Source: Allobosea sp.
GTDB lineage: Bacteria > Pseudomonadota > Alphaproteobacteria > Rhizobiales > Beijerinckiaceae
Assembly (NCBI GenBank): GCA_024231975.1
Contig: JAAEQB010000111.1
Coordinates: 124,001-188,000, forward strand
Length of the DNA: 64,000 nt
Direction of reading: 5' to 3'
Positions 7,966 to 16,659 of the stretch are shown piece after piece. The translations under genes were made by a program, and so were the position numbers. How positions within the stretch are numbered: the stretch's first letter is position 1; the number at the start of each line of letters is the position of its first letter. The notes beneath the pieces are model-generated. The model was not told the DNA's origin and made no database searches. It worked only from the letters and a program-made list of their open reading frames with translations.

Positions 7966-10104
7966 TCAATCCTTCTTGCCGCCCCGTTTCAGATCGTAGT
8001 CGATCATATAGGCGGTGCGCTGGTTGAGGCGCTGGCGGTAGACCTGCAGGTTCTCCATCACCCGCTGCACATAGTTGCGCGTCTCGGTGAAGGAGATGCG
8101 TTCGACCCAGTCGACCGCGTCGACCTCGGGCAGGCGCGGATCGCCATAGGCCGCGATCCACTTCTTCACATTGCCGGAGCCGGCATTATAGGCGGCGAAG
8201 GTCAGGATGTAGGAGCCGCGCCAGTCGCCGAGCAGGTCGTTGAGATGGGCGGCGCCCATCTTGGCCGAATAGAGCGGGTCCTTGGTCAGCTTGTCGAGCT
8301 CGAACGGCAGTTGCGCCCGCCGCGCCGTCTCGCGCGCCGTCGCCGGCATCATCTGCATCAGGCCGAGCGCGCCGGCATGCGAGACCGCGGCCGGATCGAA
8401 GGCGCTCTCCTGCCGGGCGATGGCGTGGACGATGGCGCGCTCCATCGGGTCGCCCACCGACGGGAACTCCGGCACGCCGAAGGTCGGGAAGGCGGCTTCG
8501 TCGAGCGGGAAGCCGCGCTGCAGCGCGAGCTTGCCGATGGTGAGCAGGGTCTTGGCGTCGCCGCGCTGGCGGGCGATATCGGCGATTGCTTCGAGCGCGG
8601 CGGCGTCGTGCAGGCGCTGCGACAGGTCGATCAGCAATTGCCCGGCAAGATCGGGCGCCTCGATCGCATAGAGCAGCTTGGCCGCCTTGAAGCCGGGCAG
8701 ATGTGCCAGCGGCGCCGCGATGGTGCGCCGCACCGGCAGGTCGGTGAGGCCGAGCCGGGCGCGGGCGAGCTGGCCGTAATAGGTGATCGAGTGCTCGGCG
8801 GCGCGGGCGTAGAAGGCCTTCGCCTCGTCGGTCTTGCCGAGCGCGTCGGCGGCGCGGCCCTGCCAATACGTGGCGCGGGCCACCGAGATCGGCGTCTCCG
8901 CGATCTTGGCCGCTTCGGCGAAGTGCTTGCCCGCCCGCTCGGCGTCCTTCTCGAAACGCAGAGCGATCCAGCCGGCATGCCATTCGGCGTCGATGCGCTC
9001 GGCCGTGTCCTCGGCGCCATGGCCGGCGGCGACCGCATAGGCGCCCTTGGCGTCGCCCTCGTCGAGCAGCTTGCGGGCGATCAGCCGGCGCTCCTCCCAC
9101 CAGCCATCGCCGTCGCCGAGCACGGCCGGGTCGCGCGGCACCTCGGCGATCGCCTTGGCGGCGTCGGCCGGCTTGCCGGAGCGGCGGGCCTGCTGCGCCT
9201 GCAGGAAGGCGAAGGAGATGTCCTTCTTGAGGGCCGCCGGTACGGCGTCGATCTGCTTCTGCGCGATCGGCCCCTTGGCCTTGGCGCTGGCGAGGCGGAC
9301 CTTGGCCAGCGCGACATAGTCTTGCGAGACGCGGGCGGCGTTGCGCAGCGCCTCCTCGCTCTTGCCGGCGAAGAGATAGCGCTCGGTACGCAGGCGATGA
9401 TCGGCCGTGGTGAGCTTTTCGCCGAAATTGTCGAGCACGATCTTCTCGAGCCCGGCGCCGAGATGGTCCTTCAGCCAGGTCCGGCGGGCGAGCGCCAGCG
9501 CCTCATCCGTCTTGCCCTCGGCGGCGAGGGCCCGTGCCAGCGCGACGCGCCCGGCCGGGCTGATCGGCTCGCGGCCATGGAAGAAGGCGCGGACGATCTC
9601 GGGTGAGCGCCGGTCGTTGACCAGCGCGGCTTCGGCCCGCCGGCGGAACGGCGTCGTGCCGGGGTAATTCGGGAAGGCGTCGAGGAATTCGGCGATGCGC
9701 TCGAAGCTGACGACATTCGACAGGCTGCGCAGCGCCACCCATTCCAGCATGCCGCGCACCGCCTTGTCGTCGATGCCGCGGGCGATGGCATCGCCTTCCT
9801 CAAGCTTGCCGGCGCGATAGGACGCGACCGCCTTCTTCAGCGGTTCGAGATCGATACGCTCCTCCGGCCGGGCGATCTCGGCTGGTGGAACGCGTGGTGC
9901 GGCCGGCTCGGTCTGCGGCGCGAGCGAGGCCGTCACGCCGACGTCGACGCTCGCAGGCCCGGTATCGTCGCTGGTATTGACGCGCGCCAGGCGCTCGACC
10001 TGCAATGGATGCGAGCCGTCAGGGCCCGCGGAGCAGGGTCCAACAGTCACCAGAATGAGCGTCAGGCCGGCTCCGAAGAACCGTCGGCCCGGCGATAGTG
10101 CCAT
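7966..10104 (-). CDS. Soluble lytic murein transglycosylase (SLT family)
   Basis: A 712-residue exported enzyme that cleaves glycan strands between MurNAc and GlcNAc to leave 1,6-anhydro ends. It has a signal peptide (basic RR, then hydrophobic FFGAGLTLILVTVGPC), a long alpha-superhelical N-terminal part rich in Ala/Leu repeats, and a C-terminal SLT domain: RQESAFDP with the catalytic Glu, then GALGLMQMMPATA, then FAAYNAGSGNV. The length exceeds E. coli Slt70 by about 70 residues. Start choice: ATG at 10104 has a G-run 9 bases upstream and gives a clean signal peptide; ATG 10113 and TTG 10125 are alternatives. It is divergent from dapA, an order common in Hyphomicrobiales. Confidence 0.93.
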   Translation of the reverse strand: MALSPGRRFFGAGLTLILVTVGPCSAGPDGSHPLQVERLARVNTSDDTGPASVDVGVTASLAPQTEPAAPRVPPAEIARPEERIDLEPLKKAVASYRAGKLEEGDAIARGIDDKAVRGMLEWVALRSLSNVVSFERIAEFLDAFPNYPGTTPFRRRAEAALVNDRRSPEIVRAFFHGREPISPAGRVALARALAAEGKTDEALALARRTWLKDHLGAGLEKIVLDNFGEKLTTADHRLRTERYLFAGKSEEALRNAARVSQDYVALAKVRLASAKAKGPIAQKQIDAVPAALKKDISFAFLQAQQARRSGKPADAAKAIAEVPRDPAVLGDGDGWWEERRLIARKLLDEGDAKGAYAVAAGHGAEDTAERIDAEWHAGWIALRFEKDAERAGKHFAEAAKIAETPISVARATYWQGRAADALGKTDEAKAFYARAAEHSITYYGQLARARLGLTDLPVRRTIAAPLAHLPGFKAAKLLYAIEAPDLAGQLLIDLSQRLHDAAALEAIADIARQRGDAKTLLTIGKLALQRGFPLDEAAFPTFGVPEFPSVGDPMERAIVHAIARQESAFDPAAVSHAGALGLMQMMPATARETARRAQLPFELDKLTKDPLYSAKMGAAHLNDLLGDWRGSYILTFAAYNAGSGNVKKWIAAYGDPRLPEVDAVDWVERISFTETRNYVQRVMENLQVYRQRLNQRTAYMIDYDLKRGGKKD

Positions 10105-10284
10105 ATGAGGCATCCCCCCAAGCAAACCGGATCGTAGCAGTAGGCCATGCTCCCGCAGGGAGCTTTAGGAAGTCCTAACCATGCCGCCACGATTTTTGAT
10201 GGGTTGCCGGCTTTGCGGACTGCAGCTGAAAGGCTATGTCTGTCGCCCGTTTCACGCTGAACTTTGTCGTTTTCAGGACCGTCC

Positions 10285-11178
10285 ATGACCAAGCATGCGC
10301 CACTCACCGGTTCGATGCCCGCGCTGGTGACGCCGTTCAAGGGCGGAAAGATCGACGAGGCGACGTTGCGCGCTTTGGTCGACTGGCAGATCGAGAGCGG
10401 CTCGACTGCGCTGGTTCCGGTCGGCACCACCGGCGAGAGCCCGACGCTCAGCCACGACGAGCACGGTCACGTCACCGAGATCGTCATCGACCAGGCCAAG
10501 GGCCGGGTGCCGGTCATCGCCGGCGCCGGCTCGAACAACACCACCGAGGCGATCTCGCTGGCGAAGCATGCCGAGAAGGCCGGAGCGCACGCGGTGCTCG
10601 TGGTCACGCCCTATTACAACAAGCCGACGCAAGAAGGCATGTACCAGCACTTCAAGGCGGTGAACGATGCGATCGGCATCCCGATCATCATCTACAACAT
10701 CCCGCCGCGCTCGGTGGTCGACATGTCGGTCGAGACGATGGCGCGGCTCTATGAGCTGAAGAACATCGCCGGTGTGAAGGATGCGACCGCCAATCTCGCC
10801 CGCGTCTCGCTGCAGCGCCATCTGCTCGGCCCTGACTTCATCCAGCTCTCGGGCGAGGACATGACCGCGCTGGCCTATATGGCCGCCGGCGGCCATGGCT
10901 GCATCTCGGTCGTCGCCAATGTCGCGCCGAAGCTCTGCGCCGATCTGATGACCTGCGCGCTCAAGGGCGACTATGCAGGCGCTTTGAAGCTCCAGGACCG
11001 GCTGGTGCCCCTGCATGACGCGATCTTCAAGGAGCCGGGCCTCGCCGGCGCCAAGCATGGTCTGAAGCGCCTCGGCCGGATCGAGGAAGAGGTCCGGCTG
11101 CCGCTGCTGCCGGTCACGCCGGCGACCGGCGAAGTCATCCGCAGCGCCATGGTTCACGCCGGGCTGCTGAATGCTTAA
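10285..11178 (+). CDS. dapA: 4-hydroxy-tetrahydrodipicolinate synthase
   Basis: It condenses pyruvate with aspartate semialdehyde at the branch point to diaminopimelate and lysine. The TIM-barrel protein has 297 residues, the normal length. Visible are VGTTGESPTLS (pyruvate-binding Thr-Thr), the active-site YYNKPTQEG, and IAGVKDA with the Schiff-base Lys at about residue 168. The ATG at 10285 is preceded by AGGA 6 bases upstream; a TTG at 10264 is less likely. smpB follows after 38 bases. Confidence 0.97.
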   Translation: MTKHAPLTGSMPALVTPFKGGKIDEATLRALVDWQIESGSTALVPVGTTGESPTLSHDEHGHVTEIVIDQAKGRVPVIAGAGSNNTTEAISLAKHAEKAGAHAVLVVTPYYNKPTQEGMYQHFKAVNDAIGIPIIIYNIPPRSVVDMSVETMARLYELKNIAGVKDATANLARVSLQRHLLGPDFIQLSGEDMTALAYMAAGGHGCISVVANVAPKLCADLMTCALKGDYAGALKLQDRLVPLHDAIFKEPGLAGAKHGLKRLGRIEEEVRLPLLPVTPATGEVIRSAMVHAGLLNA

Positions 11179-11182
11179 GTGA

Positions 11183-11205
11183 GGTAGCCGGCAATGCCGA
11201 CTACC
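11183..11205 (+). promoter_or_regulatory. Hairpin directly upstream of the smpB ribosome site
   Basis: GGTAGCCGGC and GCCGACTACC pair with one mismatch around a 3-base AAT loop. The stem ends immediately before the smpB ribosome site GGAGAG. It lacks a T tract, so it looks like a leader or processing hairpin and not a terminator. Confidence 0.5.
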
Positions 11206-11216
11206 GGAGAGTTTCG

Positions 11217-11690
11217 ATGAGCAAGCCAGATCCAGAGCGCTACAAGCTTGCGGCCGACAACCGCAAGGCGCGCTACAGCTATGCCATCACCGAGACCCTG
11301 GAAGCCGGCATCGCCCTGCAGGGCACCGAGATCAAGTCGCTGCGTGGCGGCAAGGCGACGATCGGCGAGAGCTATGCCGGGCCGATGGGCAACGAACTCT
11401 TCCTGTTCAACGCCCATATCCCGGAATATCTCGAGGCCAATCGCTTCAACCATGATGTCCGCCGACCGCGGAAGCTCCTGCTGCACCGCCGCCAGATCAA
11501 CAAGCTGATGGGCGCGATCCAGCGCGAGGGCTTCACCGTCATCCCGCTCAAGGTCTACTTCAACGACAAGGGCCGGGCGAAGGTCGAGCTCGGCCTCGGC
11601 AAAGGCAAGAAGCTGCACGACAAGCGCGAGACCGAGAAGACCCGCGATTGGAACCGCGACAAAGCGCGCATCCTGAAGACCGGCGGGTGA
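11217..11690 (+). CDS. smpB: SsrA-binding protein
   Basis: SmpB carries tmRNA to stalled ribosomes for trans-translation. The 157-residue protein shows the family marks: NRKARYSYAITETLEAGIALQGTE region (residues about 14-37), SLRGGKATIGESYA, HIPEYLEANRFNHDVRRPRKLLLH, and the basic C-terminal tail (KKLHDKRETEKTRDWNRDKAR) that probes the empty mRNA channel. GGAGAG precedes the ATG. It lies 38 bases after dapA and may be co-transcribed with it. Confidence 0.97.
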   Translation: MSKPDPERYKLAADNRKARYSYAITETLEAGIALQGTEIKSLRGGKATIGESYAGPMGNELFLFNAHIPEYLEANRFNHDVRRPRKLLLHRRQINKLMGAIQREGFTVIPLKVYFNDKGRAKVELGLGKGKKLHDKRETEKTRDWNRDKARILKTGG

Positions 11691-11697
11691 GGGCGCT

Positions 11698-11800
11698 GGA
11701 GCATTTTCGAGCGAAGTGGATACCGGTTCGCGTGAAGAAAATGCGATAAAACAACAATCTAGAGCAATCCCACGATTCAGAGAATCGCGGAATTGCTCTA
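11698..11800. repeat. Double-hairpin intergenic repeat after smpB
   Basis: The first hairpin pairs GCATTTTC (11701) with GAAAATGC (to 11744) around GCGAA/TTCGC. The second pairs TAGAGCAAT with ATTGCTCTA (11760-11800) around CGATTC/GAATCG. This matches in design a palindromic repeat widespread in Hyphomicrobiales intergenic DNA. It fills the space between converging genes and may also stop transcription. Confidence 0.8.
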
Positions 11801-11814
11801 GCCCGCCACCGCTG

Positions 11815-12198
11815 TCAGCTGACTTCGCCGGACTCCACGAAGCCTCCATCCGGAGCCGAGTGAGGCAGGGACCAGCCGAAATAGACCTCGACCTCGACGA
11901 TCTTGCCGCCTCGGATCGTCAGGATCTCGGTGTTGCGGAAGCCCTTGCCATTGAAGGCTTCGCCCTCATAGGTGACGAAGGCCGTCTCGCCGATCGCGAT
12001 GACATGCTTGAACGTGCAGGCGCGGATGCGTTCGCTGTTCGGCCAGCAGCGCTCGAAATAGGTCTCGCGGTCGAGGCGATTGTCGAGCGGGCTGCTGAAA
12101 TGGAAGTCCTCGGCGATGAGAGCTTCGAGCGCGGCTCGGTCCTTGTCGACATAGGCCTGGTAAGAGGCGCGCGCGATCTCGCTGACATCGTCCGCCAT
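11815..12198 (-). CDS. SnoaL/NTF2-like polyketide cyclase-fold protein
   Basis: A 127-residue protein of the cone-shaped NTF2/SnoaL alpha+beta fold. The N-terminal helix (VSEIARASYQAYVDKDRAAL), the DFHFSSPLDN strand, the FERCWP segment and the C-terminal strand KIVEVEVYFGW are typical. Such proteins bind or turn over small hydrophobic molecules; no specific substrate can be named. The ATG at 12198 has AGGAG 7 bases upstream. It lies downstream of the superoxide dismutase gene in the opposite sense of smpB. Confidence 0.85.
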   Translation of the reverse strand: MADDVSEIARASYQAYVDKDRAALEALIAEDFHFSSPLDNRLDRETYFERCWPNSERIRACTFKHVIAIGETAFVTYEGEAFNGKGFRNTEILTIRGGKIVEVEVYFGWSLPHSAPDGGFVESGEVS

Positions 12199-12259
12199 GG
12201 CCGCTCCTGGCTTTTCCCGCTGCAACCACAACGGGAAAAGCCGAGGAAGGTTCCGCTGG

Positions 12260-12982
12260 TCAGCCGGTCGCCTTCTTGAAGTTCTCGTTCGCCTTGTCCC
12301 AGTTCACGGTCTTCCACCAGGCGGCGAGGTATTCCGGCCGGCGGTTCTGATATTTCAGGTAGTAGGCGTGCTCCCAGACATCGACGCCGAGCACGGCCTT
12401 GGCGCCGAGTTCGAGCGGCGTGTCCTGGTTGGCCGTCGAGATGATCGCCAGCTTCTTGTCCTTGTCGACGACGAGCCAGGCCCAGCCCGAGCCGAAGCGC
12501 GTCGCGCCGGCCTGGTTGACCTTCTGCACCAGCTCCAGCATCGAGCCGAAGGCGCCCTCGATCGCACTCTTCAGTTCAGCGCCGGGCTGCTGCGCTCCGC
12601 CAGGTGTCATCAGCTCCCAGAAGAAGCTGTGATTCCAGTGGCCACCGACATTGTTGCGCACCGCGGTGCGGACATTGTCCGGGGCAACGCTGAGGTCGGC
12701 GAGCACCGTCTCGATCGGAGTGGTCTTCAACGCCTCCCATTGGCCGGCGGCGGCGTTGGCGCCGTTCACATAGGCCTGGTGGTGCAGCGAGTGGTGGATG
12801 CGCATGGTCTGCGCGTCGATGACCGGCTCCAGCGCCTCATAGGCGTAAGCCAACTTCGGCAGCGTGAAGACCGGCGGCGGAGCGGCCGGGGCCGGTGCGG
12901 TCTGCGCCAGCACCAGCGCCGGGCGGGCAATCACGAAGGCGGAACCGGCCACAAGGCCGGTGAGAAAGCTGCGGCGTTCCAA
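12260..12982 (-). CDS. Superoxide dismutase (Mn/Fe family) with Tat signal, TTG start
   Basis: Dismutates superoxide to peroxide and oxygen. The 240-residue product starts with a twin-arginine signal (ERRSFLTGLVAGSAFVIA, cleavage near VLAQ), so it is probably folded in the cytoplasm and exported to the periplasm. The metal ligands are visible: a His in TMRIHHSLHHQAYV, His in GGHWNHSFFW, and Asp plus His in GVDVWEHAYYLKY. The QDTPLELG motif is more often seen in manganese enzymes. A TTG at 12982 preceded by GGAGGG with a 6-base gap fits the Tat signal; the frame further upstream has no signal character. The RNRRPEYL C-terminus is normal. Confidence 0.92.
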   Translation of the reverse strand: MERRSFLTGLVAGSAFVIARPALVLAQTAPAPAAPPPVFTLPKLAYAYEALEPVIDAQTMRIHHSLHHQAYVNGANAAAGQWEALKTTPIETVLADLSVAPDNVRTAVRNNVGGHWNHSFFWELMTPGGAQQPGAELKSAIEGAFGSMLELVQKVNQAGATRFGSGWAWLVVDKDKKLAIISTANQDTPLELGAKAVLGVDVWEHAYYLKYQNRRPEYLAAWWKTVNWDKANENFKKATG

Positions 12983-13100
12983 GGTGTGCCCTCCGAGTGT
13001 CGTTGCGGAAGCAGAGCTTGCGCGAGCCGCGGTCGCGGTCAAGTGCCCGCGGCCCAACCCCGCTGCTCCTCCAGGGACAACGCTAGAGAGTAGGGCAGGT

Positions 13101-13715
13101 TCAGCTTTCCGGCGTCTCGTCACCCTGGCGGATGCCGTAGCGGCGCTCAAGCCCCGGATTGGCTTGCCCTGGCGCACGGGCGGCCCGCTCGGCCGGGTCG
13201 CGCCCGACCTTCTGCATCAGGCTGGCGAGCTCGACGAACTCGTCGCATTGTCGGCGCAGATCATCGGCGACCATCGGCGGGTTGGTGTTGATGGTCGAGA
13301 CCACCGAGACCTTGACGCCCTTGCGCTGCACTGCCTCGACCAGCGGGCGGAAGTCGCCATCGCCTGAGAACAGGTAGATATGGTCGAGATGGGGGGCGAG
13401 CTCGAGCATCTCGATGGCAAGCTCGATGTCCATGTTGCCCTTGACGCGCCGGCGGCCGGTAGCGTCTGTGAATTCCTTCGCCGCCTTGGTGATGACCCGG
13501 TAGCCGTTGTAGTCGAGCCAGTCGACCAGTGGCCTGATCGAGGTATATTCTTCGCTTTCTACCAATGTCGTGAAGTAGAAGGCTCGGATGAGATTGCCGC
13601 GGCCTTGGAATTCCTTGAGGAGGCGTCGGTAATCCATGTCGAAGCCGAGTTGCTTCGACGTCGCATAGAGATTGGCTCCGTCGATGAAGAGCGCGATGCG
13701 CGGTTCACCTGCCAT
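13101..13715 (-). CDS. NYN/LabA-like domain protein, putative ribonuclease
   Basis: The 204-residue protein has the PIN-like NYN fold: acidic residues in ALFIDGANL (residue about 11), KGNMDIELAIEML (about 96) and FSGDGDFRPLVEA (about 120) would hold the metal ions. The family cuts RNA or acts in tRNA/rRNA turnover. The length and KVSVVSTI...LRRQCDEFVEL tail match the LabA-like group widespread in alphaproteobacteria. AGGAG lies 7 bases before the ATG. The C-terminal 40 residues are low-complexity and charged. It is an isolated transcription unit between sod and era. Confidence 0.9.
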   Translation of the reverse strand: MAGEPRIALFIDGANLYATSKQLGFDMDYRRLLKEFQGRGNLIRAFYFTTLVESEEYTSIRPLVDWLDYNGYRVITKAAKEFTDATGRRRVKGNMDIELAIEMLELAPHLDHIYLFSGDGDFRPLVEAVQRKGVKVSVVSTINTNPPMVADDLRRQCDEFVELASLMQKVGRDPAERAARAPGQANPGLERRYGIRQGDETPES

Positions 13716-13892
13716 GTAATGGCTCCTGGCTTAAATACGGTCGATCAATAAGAATCGGCGCGGATCAAGGTTGAATAATGTCAGGCTGGCGCTCCAAATC
13801 GAGCGCTCCTTCGGTGTTTATGTGGTGAAGGCGGCGTACCGCGCAAGATTGTGATTGCATTTTGCCATTTGCGCGTGCGGCGCACGCACTGT

Positions 13893-14804
13893 TCAGCTTT
13901 TTGGAAAGTCCAGGCCCATTTCGCGATAGCGTTCCGGATCGTCGCTCCAGTTTTCGCGGACCTTGACGAAGAGGAAGAGATGCACCTTCGCCTCGGCCGC
14001 TTCGGCGATCTCGACGCGCGCCTTCTGGCCGATCGCCTTGATCGTCTGGCCGCCTTCGCCGAGCACGATCTTCCGCTGGCCTTCGCGCTCGACATAGATC
14101 GTCTGCTCGATCCGGACCGAGCCGTCCGGGCGCTGCTGCCAGCTCTCGGTCTCGACGGTCGAGCGATAGGGCAATTCGTCGTGCAGGCGCTCGAAGATCT
14201 TCTCGCGGGTGATCTCGGCGGCGAGGAAGCGCAGCGGCGCATCCGAGATCTGATCCTCAGGATAGAGCCAGGGGCCGGGCTTCAGCCGGTTCTCCAACCA
14301 GTTCAGGATATCCTTGACGCCGTAGCCGGTGAGGGCCGCGACCATGAAGGTGGCCTCGAATTTGGCGCGCTCGTTCACCGCCGCGGTGATGGCAAGCAGC
14401 TTCTCCTTCGGGATCGTGTCGATCTTGTTGAGGATCAGGAACTTCGGCTGCCGGAGCTCGGAGAGCTTCTCCAGTAGCGCCGTGTTCTCCTCATGGTCGA
14501 AGCGGCCGACATCGATCAGCACGCCGATCAGGTCGGCATCGGTCGCTCCGCCCCAGGCGCTGGTCACCATGGCGCGGTCGAGCCGGCGCTTGGGCGCGAA
14601 GATGCCGGGCGTATCGACGAAGATGATCTGCGTCGGCCCCGACAGGGCGATGCCGCGCACCTGGGTGCGCGTCGTCTGCACCTTGCGCGAGACGATCGAG
14701 ATCTTGGCGCCGACGAGCTGGTTGAGCAGCGTCGATTTGCCGGCATTGGGCGCGCCGATCAGCGCGACGAAGCCGCAGCGGGTCTGCTGGTCGCCTTCAG
14801 CCAT
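13893..14804 (-). CDS. era: GTPase Era
   Basis: Era is an essential GTPase that helps mature 16S rRNA and the 30S subunit. The 303-residue protein has G1 GAPNAGKST, G3 DTPG, G4 NKID and a C-terminal KH domain with GEGGQTIKAIG. It overlaps the 3' end of rnc by 8 bases, the classic rnc-era arrangement, so translation is coupled. Confidence 0.98.
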   Translation of the reverse strand: MAEGDQQTRCGFVALIGAPNAGKSTLLNQLVGAKISIVSRKVQTTRTQVRGIALSGPTQIIFVDTPGIFAPKRRLDRAMVTSAWGGATDADLIGVLIDVGRFDHEENTALLEKLSELRQPKFLILNKIDTIPKEKLLAITAAVNERAKFEATFMVAALTGYGVKDILNWLENRLKPGPWLYPEDQISDAPLRFLAAEITREKIFERLHDELPYRSTVETESWQQRPDGSVRIEQTIYVEREGQRKIVLGEGGQTIKAIGQKARVEIAEAAEAKVHLFLFVKVRENWSDDPERYREMGLDFPKS

Positions 14805-15528
14805 GGTCGGCCTCCGCCCCTTCGTTCCACAATCCTTGCCGCCGCAGGAAGGCTTCGGCCGCCGCCTGCTCGGCCAACCGCTTCGAGCGGCCCTCAGCTT
14901 CGGCTTCCGTCAGTGAGCCGATCCGCACCGCGATCCGGAAGATCGGCGCGTGGTCCGGGCCGGAGCGGCCGCGCTCGGCATAGGTCGGGGTCGGATGGCC
15001 CTGGCCCTGCGCCCATTCCTGCAGCGCGGTCTTGGCGTCGCGCAGCGGCGTCACCGGCGTCAGCAGCCGCTCGCCGAAGCCAGCCTCGACCAGCTTGCGC
15101 GCCGCATCATAGCCGCCGTCGATGAAGACGGCTCCGATGATCGCCTCGCAGGCATCGGCCAGGATCGCCTTGTTCTTGCGCGCACCCGAAAGGATCTCGC
15201 CCTCGCCGAGCCGCAAATGCGGGCCGACGTCCCAGGCGGCCGCGACCGCGGCGCAGGTCTCCTTGCGCACGAGATCGGCGAGGCGGCGGGACATGTCGCC
15301 TTCCTCGGCCTGCGGATAGGTGGTGAACAGCATGTCGGCGACGGAGAGGCCGAGCACGCGGTCGCCGAGGAATTCGAGCCGCTGATAGCTCGCGAGCCGG
15401 CGCGGATCGGCGCTCATGTGAGTGAGCGCCGTCTCCAGCAAGGCCCGGTCGCGGAAGCGGTGGCCGAGCTTGTCCTCGAGCCGCGAGAGCTCGGGCAGCT
15501 TGCGGCTGCTATCGGTCGTCTTGCTCAC
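14797..15528 (-). CDS. rnc: Ribonuclease III, GTG start
   Basis: Cuts double-stranded RNA in rRNA precursors and regulatory duplexes. The 243-residue protein has the signature RLEFLGDRVL (about residues 42-51), the second catalytic acidic cluster DACEAIIGAVFIDGG, and a C-terminal double-stranded RNA-binding domain ending EAFLRRQGL. The GTG at 15528 overlaps the lepB stop (GTGA). A longer frame to 16317 is only the antiframe of lepB. It is transcribed between lepB and era. Confidence 0.97.
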   Translation of the reverse strand: MSKTTDSSRKLPELSRLEDKLGHRFRDRALLETALTHMSADPRRLASYQRLEFLGDRVLGLSVADMLFTTYPQAEEGDMSRRLADLVRKETCAAVAAAWDVGPHLRLGEGEILSGARKNKAILADACEAIIGAVFIDGGYDAARKLVEAGFGERLLTPVTPLRDAKTALQEWAQGQGHPTPTYAERGRSGPDHAPIFRIAVRIGSLTEAEAEGRSKRLAEQAAAEAFLRRQGLWNEGAEADHG

Positions 15529-16289
15529 TTGATCGTCGAGAACATGCGGTTCCAGCGCACCGTCCAGGGCCATTCCCAGATGCGCCAGGCCGACGCGCCC
15601 TCGTCGATCGAGAAGAAGATGATCTCGGCGCGGCCGACGAAGTTCTCGAACGGCACATAGCCGACGCTGCGGTCGCGCGAATCGAGCGAGTTGTCGCGAT
15701 TGTCGCCCATCATGAAGAAATGGCCGGCCGGCACCGTGAACACCGGGGTGTTGTCGAAGGTGCCGGTGTCGCCTTCGCGCTCGATGATGTTGTGGCTGAC
15801 CCCGTTCGGCAGGGTCTCGCGATACTGGATCGCGGGGGTGGCGCGGCCCCAGGCGTCGGTGGTGACGAAATCGGCGATCCGCTCGCGCTTCACCGGCGTG
15901 TTGTTGATGTGGAGGATGCCGTCGATCATCTGGATGCGGTCGCCCGGCAGGCCGATGACGCGCTTGATGTAGTCGGTCGAGCCGTCGCTCGGCAGCTTGA
16001 ACACGGCGATATCGCCGCGCTTGGGCTCGGCAGCCCAGATCCGACCCTGGAACAGCGGCGGGCTGAACGGCATCGAATGCTTCGAATAGCCGTAGGTGTA
16101 TTTCGAGACGAACAGATAGTCGCCGATCAGCAGCGTCGGGATCAGCGAGCCCGAGGGGATGTTGAAGGGCTGGAACAGCAGGGTGCGGATCACCAGGGCG
16201 ATGAGCAGGGCCTGGACGACGACCTTGACCGTCTCGAGGATGCCGCCTTCGTCCTTGGTCTTGCTCTTGATCTCGGCGTCGTTCGCCAC
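15525..16289 (-). CDS. lepB: Signal peptidase I
   Basis: Removes Sec and Tat signal peptides at the periplasmic face. In the 254-residue protein one membrane helix (about 21-40) precedes the catalytic Ser (residue 48, in IPSGSLIPTLLIGDYLF); the general-base Lys lies in YIKRVIGLPGD. FFMMGDNRDNSLDSR is the conserved box E. Only one N-terminal membrane segment is present, as usual in alphaproteobacteria. It heads the lepB-rnc-era unit. Confidence 0.97.
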   Translation of the reverse strand: MANDAEIKSKTKDEGGILETVKVVVQALLIALVIRTLLFQPFNIPSGSLIPTLLIGDYLFVSKYTYGYSKHSMPFSPPLFQGRIWAAEPKRGDIAVFKLPSDGSTDYIKRVIGLPGDRIQMIDGILHINNTPVKRERIADFVTTDAWGRATPAIQYRETLPNGVSHNIIEREGDTGTFDNTPVFTVPAGHFFMMGDNRDNSLDSRDRSVGYVPFENFVGRAEIIFFSIDEGASAWRIWEWPWTVRWNRMFSTIK

Positions 16290-16659
16290 GCGCGGGCTCC
16301 TGCTGGCTGCGTTTCAAGTGCGCGGTCTAGCCGACTATCGTGCGTCGGACAACGAAGGCGCGATCTGGCAAGGCAATATGGGTGGGATGGACGGCCCTTG
16401 CACGGGCCGAAGGCACGCCGTGCCGATACTCCTATCGGCCGGCGCCGAAAAGCCCCGCATGGTGCCCGCAACGCAGGGCGCCCCTGCGAGCGTTGCGGAA
16501 GGCAGGTCCGGTCGCAAGGGCAGGGTGGTGGGAAAGCCGGCCTGCGCCGATGTTGCCGCGACCCTGCATCGGCGCGACTTGCCCTTACGTCTGCGCCAGA
16601 TTGACGCTGGGTTGCGCCGCGATCACAGTCCTGTGATCGCAACCAAAGGGCGAATCGAC
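16290..16659. other. Divergent intergenic region between lepB and aqpZ
   Basis: These 370 bases carry no gene that I can support. They are rich in dyads: GGCCC/GGGCC (16393-16408), GGCAC/GTGCC (16412-16424), GCCGATA/TATCGGC (16422-16439), and CGCAACGC/GCGTTGCG (16467-16497). The promoters of both flanking genes must lie here. The cluster of stems could be a structured leader or simply repeat DNA. Confidence 0.5.
16621..16638. promoter_or_regulatory. Perfect dyad upstream of aqpZ
   Basis: GATCACAG-TC-CTGTGATC is a perfect 8-bp inverted repeat with a 2-base centre, ending 21 bases before the aqpZ ATG. Its position suggests an operator or a leader hairpin; the binding protein is unknown. Confidence 0.5.

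Noticed and set aside
7780..9606. Open frame of 608 codons on the plus strand opposite the lytic transglycosylase
   Set aside because: The transglycosylase has intact motifs and a signal peptide; the opposite frame is low-complexity and starts inside a repeat.
15720..16604. Plus-strand frame opposite lepB
   Set aside because: lepB has the catalytic Ser and Lys motifs; the opposite frame has no recognisable fold.
16621..16638. CRP/FNR site before aqpZ
   Set aside because: The half-sites are in the wrong order (TCACA ... TGTGA with 4 bases between), so the usual consensus is not met.
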